DNA from: Actinomycetes bacterium
GTDB lineage: Bacteria; Actinomycetota; Acidimicrobiia; Acidimicrobiales; RAAP-2
Length of the DNA stretch: 6,962 bases
Assembly (NCBI GenBank): GCA_021791615.1
Contig: JAJYWG010000212.1
Coordinates: 446 to 7,407 of the forward strand
Direction: 5' to 3'
The position numbers were made by a program, and so were the translations under genes. Of this stretch, positions 1 through 5,183 are shown in pieces (position 1 is the stretch's first letter; each line of letters opens with the position of its first letter). The notes below the pieces were generated by a model. The model was not told the DNA's origin. It saw nothing but the letters and a program-made list of their open reading frames with translations, and made no database searches.

Positions 1-40
1 TTCTGATGATCTGCTCGGGCGTGTGCCGGCGTCGCTTCAT
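1..40 (-). CDS. IS3-family transposase OrfA, 5' end only (runs off left edge)
   Basis: Reading the minus strand from position 40 gives MKRRRHTPEQIIR before the window ends. This is the characteristic N-terminus of many IS3-family OrfA proteins, the small helix-turn-helix subunit that recognises the element's ends and is joined to OrfB by frameshifting. A Shine-Dalgarno-like GGAGG (minus strand, 51-55) lies 10 nt upstream of the ATG. Only 13 codons are visible, so the family call rests on this short signature and the spacing to a plausible element end near 103. Whether the rest is intact cannot be seen. Confidence 0.72.
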   Translation of the reverse strand, partial: MKRRRHTPEQIIR

Positions 41-103
41 GTCGTGCTGTCCTCCATCCCCACATGATGGGGCTCGGACTCGCACAACGGGTGGCTCAGC
101 TCA
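1..103 (-). mobile_element. End of an IS3-family element (partial)
   Basis: The orfA start at 40 is preceded on the minus strand by a short leader. Read inward, a sequence starting TGAGCTGAGCCACCC begins at 103, and TG(A) is the usual first dinucleotide of IS3-family ends. The opposite end is outside the window, so the inverted repeat cannot be confirmed and the boundary at 103 is an inference. Confidence 0.4.
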
Positions 104-242
104 CGGGGACCCGGTCACGACCACGTGAGTTGTTGATTCGCAGGATTGTCCAAAGCTTCTGAAGATCGCAATCATGCGTCGGGCAGCTCTAAGCAACTAT
201 GGCGCTCAGATCTGGTCGGTCGCGGCCACGCATCGAAGTGCT
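104..242. other. Intergenic stretch, no gene seen
   Basis: Between the presumed IS3 end and the hairpins downstream of the reductase gene I see no open frame with convincing protein character. Short plus- and minus-strand frames overlapping this region have low-complexity Arg/Ser-rich translations typical of GC-rich antisense frames. The stretch is less GC-rich than its surroundings. Confidence 0.4.
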
Positions 243-260
243 TCAGGCCCGCGGGCCTGA
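243..260. terminator. Perfect 18-bp palindrome, possible terminator or operator
   Basis: TCAGGCCCGCGGGCCTGA is an exact 18-bp palindrome. As RNA it could fold as a 7-bp GC-rich stem with a CGCG loop. It lies about 70 bp beyond the stop of the minus-strand reductase gene. No T-tract follows on either strand. Many actinobacterial terminators lack one, but a protein-binding palindrome is equally possible. Confidence 0.35.
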
Positions 261-316
261 CAGGTCACCCACCTCGACGTCCAACCCGACTTCGCCGATG
301 CTCCGTTCCGCCAGGT

Positions 317-340
317 ACCGAATGAATCTTCTCATTCGGT
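317..340 (-). terminator. Hairpin overlapping the reductase stop codon
   Basis: ACCGAATGA (317-325) and TCATTCGGT (332-340) are a perfect 9-bp inverted repeat with a 6-nt loop. The TGA stop of the minus-strand reductase gene (332-334) is inside the stem, so the hairpin forms right at the end of its coding region. No U-tract follows in the minus direction, so a rho-independent terminator of the U-less type, or an mRNA-stabilising 3' stem, are both possible. Confidence 0.5.
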
Positions 341-754
341 CTCTGCGAAGGTGACCTTGGCCAGCGGACTGTGCTCCACCCATTCGTCGAGGACCGCCTC
401 CGGCCACTCGCTGTCCGGGCCGTGGCGGCTGTTGAACTCCTCGACGAAGGCAGCCAGGACGCGCCGGCGCTCCGCAAGATCGACGATGACCGTGGCCGTC
501 GCTGGCAGGTCGGCGATGACACCATGTTTCAGGTGAAAGGTGAACTGCGGGTGGGCGGCCAGATTGGCCAGCCAGTTCCGGGTCGTCGGTGCTGGGATCC
601 CACTCAGGTAGATGTCATCGCCCAGCCGGTAGAAGGCGATCTCGATCCGCCGCAGCTCGCCGGATCGCCGGCCCGTGGTCGTGATGTCAATCGTGCGATC
701 CTCGAGCGTCGAGGTTCGATCGGTGGCCAGCGCCTGGCGTACGTCCTCTCTCAT
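332..754 (-). CDS. Nitroreductase/quinone reductase-family protein, deazaflavin (F420)-dependent type
   Basis: This 140-residue protein resembles the small split-barrel F420H2-dependent reductases (Ddn-like family) of Actinomycetota, which use reduced deazaflavin to reduce quinones, nitro-compounds or other electrophiles in the cytoplasm. Visible hallmarks are the TTTGRRSG segment (residues 26-32), the cofactor-phosphate-binding turn of the family, then the barrel strands RRIEIAFYRLGDDIYLSG (35-52), the NWLANLAAHPQFTFHLK block (60-76) and a DLPATATVI strand (82-90). The length is normal for the family and the protein looks intact. The ATG overlaps the upstream frame's stop as ATGA, implying translational coupling; no good independent ribosome site is visible. 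The substrate is unknown. A hairpin lies on the stop codon. Flavin rather than F420 use cannot be excluded from sequence alone. Confidence 0.85.
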   Translation of the reverse strand: MREDVRQALATDRTSTLEDRTIDITTTGRRSGELRRIEIAFYRLGDDIYLSGIPAPTTRNWLANLAAHPQFTFHLKHGVIADLPATATVIVDLAERRRVLAAFVEEFNSRHGPDSEWPEAVLDEWVEHSPLAKVTFAETE

Positions 755-996
755 CGGGGTTGCACCCAGGACGACGTACCCTCGCGCAGGATGGCGAGGT
801 GTCCGATGACGCCGGCCCGGACCGGGGCGAGCGCCGCCCGCGTCGCTTCCTCGGGGTCCTCGCCGAGGGCTGCCTCGATCTCCCCGGCCAGACGGGTCAG
901 GTCCTCGGACAGAGTCTGGCGTACGTCGCCATCGGTCGGAGTATCGGTCCAGAGGACGCGTGGGGTTCGACCGGCGACACTAGTGCATCCCCGCAT
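751..996 (-). CDS. Hypothetical protein, 3' remnant truncated by the IS630 insertion
   Basis: This minus-strand frame (81 residues as it stands) ends in TGA overlapping the ATG of the reductase gene, so the two were probably co-transcribed. Its first five codons, including the only ATG, come wholly or partly from the IS630 end; real gene sequence starts at about 980. Joining the DNA on the two sides of the IS gives no ATG, GTG or TTG start in this frame before a TAA at 2177-2179, so the true 5' part of the gene is missing, not merely displaced. The visible protein is acidic and mainly helical (for example RLAGEIEAALGEDPEEATRA) and I do not recognise a family. It contains DVRQTL, close to DVRQAL at the reductase N-terminus. 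Confidence 0.5.
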   Translation of the reverse strand: MRGCTSVAGRTPRVLWTDTPTDGDVRQTLSEDLTRLAGEIEAALGEDPEEATRAALAPVRAGVIGHLAILREGTSSWVQPR

Positions 997-1000
997 AAGT
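983..1000 (+). repeat. IS630 left terminal inverted repeat
   Basis: The sequence GTGCATCCCCGCATAAGT follows a TA dinucleotide and pairs with the copy at 2120-2137 (14 of 18 matches). The mismatches lie in the middle, with GTGC at the tip and TAAGT at the inner end conserved. It is the expected transposase-binding end. Confidence 0.82.
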
Positions 1001-1051
1001 TACATGAATGTGGTTCGCTTTCCGTGTCGGAGTGTCGGCAGGGAGGCGAAG

Positions 1052-2107
1052 ATGTGGAGCGTGGACGCGTTGAGTGTGACCGATGCGGAGCGAGCCGAGC
1101 TCCAGCGCCGGGTGGCGGCGCACACCACGTCGCACCGTGATCGCACGCGTGCACGGGTGGTGCTGCTCGCTGCAGAGGGGACTCCTGGGCGGCGGATCGC
1201 AAAGGAGGTCGGGCTCTCCGAGCAGGCCGTCTGCAAGTGGCGCCGGCGCTTTCTGGCCCAGGGCCTCGACGGCTTGGACGACTCGCCGCGCTCTGGACGA
1301 CCCCGGGTCTACGGGCCGACCGAGCGCCTGGTGCTGAGCGCCAAGGCCACCGAGGAGCGGCCCGAGGCGGAGGCCCAGTGGTCGCACTCGACGCTCGCCG
1401 CGGCGATGGCCGACGCTGGCATCGGCATCTCGGCGAGCCAGGTAGGCCGCATCCTCTCGGATCTCGACGTGAAGCCCCACCGGGTGAAGGGCTGGCTGAA
1501 CCGCAAGGACACTCCCGAGTTCTGGGAACGCGCCGCCGACGTATGCGGCCTGTACCTGTCGCCGCCGGAGAACGCCGTCGTCCTCTCGATCGACGAGAAG
1601 ACGGCCATTCCAGCGCGCTCGCGCAAGCACCCGACCCAGCCGGTCCGCCCAGGACGCCCCGAACGACGGGAGTTCGAGTACGTGCGCCACGGCACCGCAT
1701 GCCTGATGGCCGCCATGGACGTCAAGAGCGGCGAGGTCCTTGCCACCGATGCACCGAGGAACGACGCCACCAACTTCATCTCGTTCCTCGACGACATCGA
1801 CCGGGCGGTGCCCCCACATCTCGCCATCCACGTCGTCATGGACAACGGAAGCTCCCATACCGCCAAGGCAACGAAACAGTGGCTGGCAGCCCACCAGCGC
1901 TTCGTCGTGCACCACACGCCTGCCCATGCCAGCTGGCTCAACCAAGTCGAGGCCTTCTTCTCGATCTTGACCCGCAAGCTCTTGCGAAGGGGAGAGTTCA
2001 GCTCCCGTGCCGATCTCGTCGCCCAGATCATGGCCTTCATCACCCGCCACGACGAGACCGCCAAGCCCTTCAAATGGACCTACGACGCCAAACCCAAGGC
2101 GGCCTGA
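1052..2107 (+). CDS. IS630-family DDE transposase
   Basis: This 351-residue protein catalyses cut-and-paste movement of the surrounding element. The N-terminal third holds two helix-turn-helix units: VGLSEQAVCKWRRRF (residues 53-67) in the first, and a second around 112-150 including GISASQVGRIL. They are joined by the SGRPR linker (81-85) often seen in this family. The catalytic DDE domain follows: D181 in LSIDEKTAI, D264 in VVMDNGSSH and E300 in WLNQVEAFFSIL, with 35 residues between the second Asp and the Glu. Length and motif order are normal, so it looks intact. The frame stays open upstream to 371, but I chose the ATG at 1052 because GGGAGG lies 5 nt before it and family similarity starts here. 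An in-frame ATG at 1004 is possible. Confidence 0.92.
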   Translation: MWSVDALSVTDAERAELQRRVAAHTTSHRDRTRARVVLLAAEGTPGRRIAKEVGLSEQAVCKWRRRFLAQGLDGLDDSPRSGRPRVYGPTERLVLSAKATEERPEAEAQWSHSTLAAAMADAGIGISASQVGRILSDLDVKPHRVKGWLNRKDTPEFWERAADVCGLYLSPPENAVVLSIDEKTAIPARSRKHPTQPVRPGRPERREFEYVRHGTACLMAAMDVKSGEVLATDAPRNDATNFISFLDDIDRAVPPHLAIHVVMDNGSSHTAKATKQWLAAHQRFVVHHTPAHASWLNQVEAFFSILTRKLLRRGEFSSRADLVAQIMAFITRHDETAKPFKWTYDAKPKAA

Positions 2108-2119
2108 CATATGGGCCTT

Positions 2120-2137
2120 ACTTACGCGCGGCAGCAC
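2120..2137 (-). repeat. IS630 right terminal inverted repeat
   Basis: On the minus strand this reads GTGCTGCCGCGCGTAAGT, the inverted partner of 983-1000. It lies 12 bp past the transposase stop codon and is followed directly by TA. Confidence 0.82.
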
Positions 2138-2142
2138 TAGTG

Positions 2143-2994
2143 CTACGGGAGGAGGTCCGTGAACGAGGGAGCCCACGTTAGTCGGATTGAGTGTGCGTTG
2201 CACAGCCTGAGCCAGTGGTCCGGTTCTCTGGGCCTTTGCTCAAGCACCAGCACTGGCTGTAGAGCAGCACCTCTCGCTCGAAGGCGCTCGAAGTAGTCGA
2301 GAATCTGTCCAACTCCAAGGCGAATTTGTTGATCCTGCTGTGCTCCCCTCAGGCTCTTGACCTCAGCGATGTACTTCCTTCGGCGGTATGTCCAGCCAGC
2401 ATCGAACTTCGGCCCGCGTGGAAAGGGGTTCCTGGGCGTGATCCCATTGGCGTGCAGAAAATCTCGGAGCTGCTCCAGCGTCTTCTCATGGGCTTCGGTT
2501 GCCGCATCCCAGTGGTCGATATCAATTGATCGAGGTGTCCCCGTCCAGACTTTGGGCTTGCGCTGAACTTTGCGGACCGTGAGCAGACCGCCAAAGGTGC
2601 CGTGTGGCTCGATGGTTACCAACTCGCCACTTCGGCGTAGCCGCAGACAGGGTGCGCCCCGTCCGTTGAGAAGCTGAAAGAACCCTTCTGCGTCTACGAC
2701 GTGGACGTGTGTTCCCCTCTGGCGAGCTTCCCATGCATCGATAAGTTTGACGCTGCGCCCGCGCCTCGGATTCTTGAGGTTCGGCTCTTTGACGTTCGTT
2801 GAGACTGCGCCCCTGACCAGAAGGTCAACGTCGCCAGAGAAGCCGCGGCGGTACTCTCCTCCTTTTACCCGGTATCCACTAGGGAGACCTGTTCTCACCC
2901 ACCATTTCCCATCGTGCTCGACTTTGCCAGTGCAGACAAAGATGTGACCTCGTAGCGTTGATACCCACCGATCGCAGACAATGCGTCCCGGCAT
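2143..2994 (-). CDS. BRCT-like domain fused to a PD-(D/E)XK nuclease domain
   Basis: I know no named gene of this form. Residues about 14-112 read as a BRCT fold: the opening strand LRGHIFVCTGKV, the central GFSGDVDLLVRGAVS (like the 'TDYLV.G' part of ligase and PARP BRCTs), and the closing SVKLIDAWEARQRGTHVHVV followed by DAEGFFQLL. After a linker and a helix (169-183), residues 196-235 carry a restriction-endonuclease-like core: D198 in KFDAGW, then the strand YIAEVKS with E211 and K213, and the helix QQIRLGVGQILDYF with Q230. This D-(E)XK arrangement is the metal-dependent phosphodiesterase site of that superfamily. The final strands PVLVLEQRP (247-255) and IRLTW (270-274) complete the fold. 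The ATG at 2994 has GGAGGGGG 7 nt upstream. Composition is lower in GC than neighbouring genes (50-60% in the stretches I counted, against about 70% or more around it), suggesting separate acquisition. A role in DNA repair or defence is inference. Confidence 0.75.
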   Translation of the reverse strand: MPGRIVCDRWVSTLRGHIFVCTGKVEHDGKWWVRTGLPSGYRVKGGEYRRGFSGDVDLLVRGAVSTNVKEPNLKNPRRGRSVKLIDAWEARQRGTHVHVVDAEGFFQLLNGRGAPCLRLRRSGELVTIEPHGTFGGLLTVRKVQRKPKVWTGTPRSIDIDHWDAATEAHEKTLEQLRDFLHANGITPRNPFPRGPKFDAGWTYRRRKYIAEVKSLRGAQQDQQIRLGVGQILDYFERLRARGAALQPVLVLEQRPREPDHWLRLCNAHSIRLTWAPSFTDLLP

Positions 2995-3082
2995 TCAAAG
3001 ACCCCCTCCATGTCGCAAGACCTGAGCACCTCAAAGAGCCTTGGCGCGCAAGTGGGTACCGGTGGGTACCTACCTCTGAAGT
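2995..3082. promoter_or_regulatory. Shared divergent promoter region with tandem 9-bp repeat
   Basis: This 88-bp region separates the minus-strand nuclease gene from the plus-strand WhiB-like gene and should hold both promoters. GTGGGTACC occurs twice in direct orientation, at 3052-3060 and 3062-3070. The period is 10 bp, one helical turn, so the copies face the same side of the DNA. Each copy contains the self-complementary GGTACC. Such an arrangement fits an operator bound by a dimer or by adjacent monomers. I cannot identify confident -35 and -10 boxes on either strand. Confidence 0.4.
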
Positions 3083-3436
3083 TTGCCCTACTTCGCGATC
3101 CTGCAGATGAGGCTGGCGAGAAGACACCTCGATGCCCCGATACGAAAGCGGGACGCCCGGAAGGCCTACCTGCTCGACGAGCTGGCCGCCCTCACCGTCA
3201 CCCGCGAGGCTCCCCGGCGCCACCTCGCTGCCTGCCGTGGCCGCTCCGCGGTCATGTTCCCCGAGCCCGTCCGGGGCGGTCCGCCCGCTGCCACCTACGG
3301 CCCCGCGCTCGCCCTCTGCGCAGGCTGCCCGGTCGTCGAGCCGTGCCGCACTGCCGGGGCCGGCGAGCCCGCCGGCGTCTGGGGCGGGACCACGCCGGCC
3401 GACCGCGGGATCGGGCGGCGGCGGCGGACCGCGTAG
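3083..3436 (+). CDS. WhiB-family Fe-S transcriptional regulator
   Basis: WhiB-like (Wbl) proteins are small actinobacterial regulators that bind a 4Fe-4S cluster through four cysteines and usually act with the primary sigma factor. All hallmarks are present: C51 in LAACRG, the C79-x2-C82-x5-C88 cluster in LCAGCPVVEPC, the GVWGG turn at 98-102, and an Arg-rich tail (GRRRR) that serves DNA binding in the family. The frame opens with TTG at 3083 (117 residues); the next start, ATG at 3107, would give 109 residues, nearer the family norm. Neither has an obvious ribosome site, and a TGA at 3077-3079 rules out a longer protein. The N-terminal stretch is more basic than usual and may not be native. 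It is divergent from the nuclease gene and is followed about 70 bp later by the IS21 end. Confidence 0.85.
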   Translation: MPYFAILQMRLARRHLDAPIRKRDARKAYLLDELAALTVTREAPRRHLAACRGRSAVMFPEPVRGGPPAATYGPALALCAGCPVVEPCRTAGAGEPAGVWGGTTPADRGIGRRRRTA

Positions 3437-3514
3437 ACGCCCGCCAGGGCACCCCGCAGCCGGCCAAGTTAGCCCGCTGGTGCGCCACGGAGCCACCCGG
3501 CGCCACAGGTGTCG

Positions 3515-3556
3515 TCCGTCACATAATTCCCTGACCGTTCCGTCACGGAATTCCCT
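3515..3556. repeat. IS21 left-end tandem repeats
   Basis: TCCGTCACATAATTCCCT (3515-3532) and TCCGTCACGGAATTCCCT (3539-3556) match at 16 of 18 positions with a 24-bp period. The CC-GTCACATA core resembles the CCAGTCACATA repeat at the other end of the element in inverted orientation, as expected of IstA-binding sites. The second copy also includes TTCCG-TCA-CGGAA, a small palindrome. Confidence 0.6.
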
Positions 3557-3577
3557 CGTCCGGCGTGCAGTTCCTGT

Positions 3578-3904
3578 CTACTCGATGGGCGCCTCCCTCG
3601 TCTCGCACCCTGCTCCCACGACGTCGCAGATCTCACGGGCCATCAACTCGGCGCTGAAGCGTCCGAGGCACGTGGCGATCACCGCCCAGCGCCGACCGCG
3701 TCGCAAGGTGACCTGCCAGCCGATCGTGACCGGTGAGACGTCGTCGTCGACCTCGTGGTGGGCCAGCTCGACGACGAGTCCTGCACGTGGGCCACGTGCC
3801 GACGGGCGACAGCGCGGCGAGCAGTAGATGGGGGGGCGCCCCAGTTGCCCAGGGCGACGGAGAACCTGGTTCGAGCAATCCTTGGCCGCACAGGTCGCGC
3901 TCAT
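3578..3904 (-). CDS. Small zinc-finger-like protein, third gene of the IS21 element
   Basis: This 108-residue protein starts at an ATG that overlaps the istB stop as ATGA (3904-3901), so it is read by translational coupling. The frame extends upstream to an ATG at 3937, but the overlap and the motif position favour 3904. The N-terminus has C5-x4-C10 and then GRPPIYCSPRCR with C28-x3-C32, like the GRPxxYCSxxCR zinc-binding motif of small actinobacterial proteins. The rest (about 42-97) looks like a compact alpha/beta domain: VVELAHHEVDDD, then IGWQVTLRRGRRWAVIATC, then a helix to DVVGAG. I do not recognise a named family. Classical IS21 elements carry only istA and istB, so this would be a passenger or accessory transposition gene. 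It is intact although the genes before it are not. Confidence 0.6.
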   Translation of the reverse strand: MSATCAAKDCSNQVLRRPGQLGRPPIYCSPRCRPSARGPRAGLVVELAHHEVDDDVSPVTIGWQVTLRRGRRWAVIATCLGRFSAELMAREICDVVGAGCETREAPIE

Positions 3905-4440
3905 TGCTCGGCTCCTGGACCGGTCGCCCCCGGACACTTCTTCGGCCGGTAGGACTTGCCCTCCATGTGCACGTGGTGTGCGGCGTTCACGATCCGATCG
4001 AGGATCGACTCGGCGACGACGGGGTTCGGAAAGAGCGAGTACCAGTCGGAGGCCTGGCGGTTGGCCGTGAAGATCGAGGGCTTCCCCGCCCGGACGCAGA
4101 CGAGCTCGTAGAGGTCGTCTGCCTGGCTGAGCGTGAAGTCCCGCATGGCGAAGTCATCGAAGACGACCACGACGGGGCGGGCCCAGCGAGAGAGCCGGGT
4201 CTCGAAGCTCCGATCGGCGTGCCCGCCGGCCAGTGTGGCGAGCAGCCGGGAGGTCTTCGTGAACGCCACGGTGTAGCCGCGCCGGCAGGCTGCCTGGCCG
4301 AGCGCCTGGGCGATCATGGACTTGCCTACGCCGACCGGTCCGTGGAGGATCACCGACTCGCCCGCCTCGACGAAGCGCAGCGTGGCGAGGTCCCGGATCT
4401 TCGAAGCAGGGATCTTCGGGTTGAACGTCCAGGTCTGTGA
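3901..4440 (-). pseudogene. istB: IstB-like AAA+ helper ATPase, N-terminally deleted
   Basis: IstB is the ATP-dependent partner of the IS21 transposase, loading on target DNA and activating IstA. The surviving frame, about 179 residues, starts at TWTFNPKIPASKIRDLATL and runs through the AAA+ core: Walker A GPVGVGKS, then GYTVAFTKTSRLLATLAGGH, Walker B VVVVFDDFAM, sensor-like SIFTANRQASDW, and the conserved end PNPVVAESILDRIVNAAHHV. Roughly the first 75-90 residues of a normal 250-residue IstB are missing and no proper start codon remains; a GTG at 4353 gives only 150 residues. The N-terminal DNA-binding part is lost, so it should not work as a helper, though ATP binding could persist. Confidence 0.75.
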
Positions 4441-5110
4441 CGATGGCCTTCATCGAGTCTGGGATGACGACGGGGAACACGCCGCCGAAGTAGTACCACG
4501 CCGCCTCGAAGCCCTCGATCACGGCCTCGGTCGTCTGGGCGAAGCTCGGCCAGACGAACATGTGACGGCTGAAGCACGCGGTGAAGATGAGCGCTTGGCA
4601 CACCCGACGCGTGCCGTCTGCGGTGGGCACGAGCCCGAGGCGGCCAAAGTCCACCTGCAGCTCGGTCGCAGGCGGCGGGTCATCAACGCGGACCGTGGTG
4701 CGAGCACGACGCCCCGCCCCACAGCGCTCGACGCAAAAGCGCGCCAACGTGCGGTGCGGGACGTCGACGCCCTTTCTTCTGAGTAGGATGCCGATCTTCA
4801 CCACGGTGAGACCGTCGACGACCCAGTCCTTGATCTCTTGTTCGTGGTCGGCGAGCGCGCGCCACGCGTCCCCGTGACCGTCGGGACGGCGGGGTCGGAC
4901 GAGCTCACAGATCTGGCCGATCAGCTCGTCGGTCAACTGCTCCTCGCCACCGCCACGGTCGATGCCGAGCGTCTGGGCGGCGGTGACGTAGCGCCGGACG
5001 GCGCCCCGGCTGAGCCCGGCGCCGTTAGCGATGGGCCGCTCTCCTGCGCCGTGCAGCCACCGGCGCAGAGCTTCTTTCACCTGGATCACGGATACCTCCC
5101 TGAATGCCAT
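4430..5110 (-). pseudogene. istA: IstA-like IS21 transposase, C-terminally deleted
   Basis: IstA is the DDE transposase of IS21 elements. The ATG at 5110 has GGAGGAGG just upstream. Residues 1-227 follow the family: N-terminal helix-turn-helix VKEALRRWLHGAGERPIANG with LSRGAVRRYVTAA (33-45), the DELIGQICELVRPRRPDGHG block, a second HTH (100-126), then the catalytic start ELQVDFG with D154 and VVIPDSMKAIV with D218. Around residue 227 (about 4432) similarity stops; the frame continues to 4154 only as a +1 reading of istB. The catalytic Glu and the C-terminal DNA-contact region, perhaps 200 or more residues, are missing, so the enzyme should be inactive. The remnant could still bind the element's ends, which is inference. 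Confidence 0.78.
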
Positions 5111-5183
5111 GGGCCTCCTCCGCCACTCGGCGTCGGAGACCAGCCGAACCGCTGTCCGGCCGGGGGAGGTGGACCCTCAGGGT

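Larger units (their letters stand above)
983..2137 (+). mobile_element. Complete IS630-family insertion sequence
   Basis: An 1155-bp element carries one transposase gene. Its terminal inverted repeats are GTGCATCCCCGCATAAGT (983-1000) and, read from the other strand, GTGCTGCCGCGCGTAAGT (2137-2120), identical at 14 of 18 positions. Each end is flanked by TA (981-982 and 2138-2139), the target dinucleotide that IS630/Tc1-mariner elements duplicate. Both flanks are C-TA-G, matching the known preference of IS630 for CTAG. Intact ends and an intact transposase suggest a recent or still active insertion. Confidence 0.88.

Noticed and set aside
371..1051. Plus-strand extension of the IS630 transposase frame back to 371 (578 residues in total)
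   Set aside because: This part is antisense to the reductase and its upstream gene, lies mostly outside the IS, and its translation lacks protein character. The ATG at 1052 has a good ribosome site and matches the start of family similarity.
1237..2181. Plus-strand ORF of 314 residues in another frame of the IS630 gene
   Set aside because: Arg/Pro/Gly/His-rich out-of-frame translation with no motif; it fully overlaps the DDE transposase.
980..2203. Long minus-strand ORF (407 residues) opposite the IS630 transposase
   Set aside because: It is the antisense shadow of a GC-rich gene with an obvious family match on the plus strand. It crosses both IS ends and shows no recognisable domain.
3010..3534. 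Plus-strand ORF (174 residues) overlapping the WhiB-like gene
   Set aside because: The translation is Arg/Pro-rich and loses the Cys and GVWGG motifs, which are read only in the frame of 3083-3436.
4154..4430. C-terminal part of the IstA frame as a genuine protein extension
   Set aside because: Past about 4430 this frame is the +1 reading of istB (Arg/Pro/Gly-rich, no IstA similarity), so it is not native IstA sequence.
3733..4440. Plus-strand ORF (235 residues) across istB and the small passenger gene
   Set aside because: It is antisense to the IstB Walker motifs and the Cys motif protein, both of which have family support.
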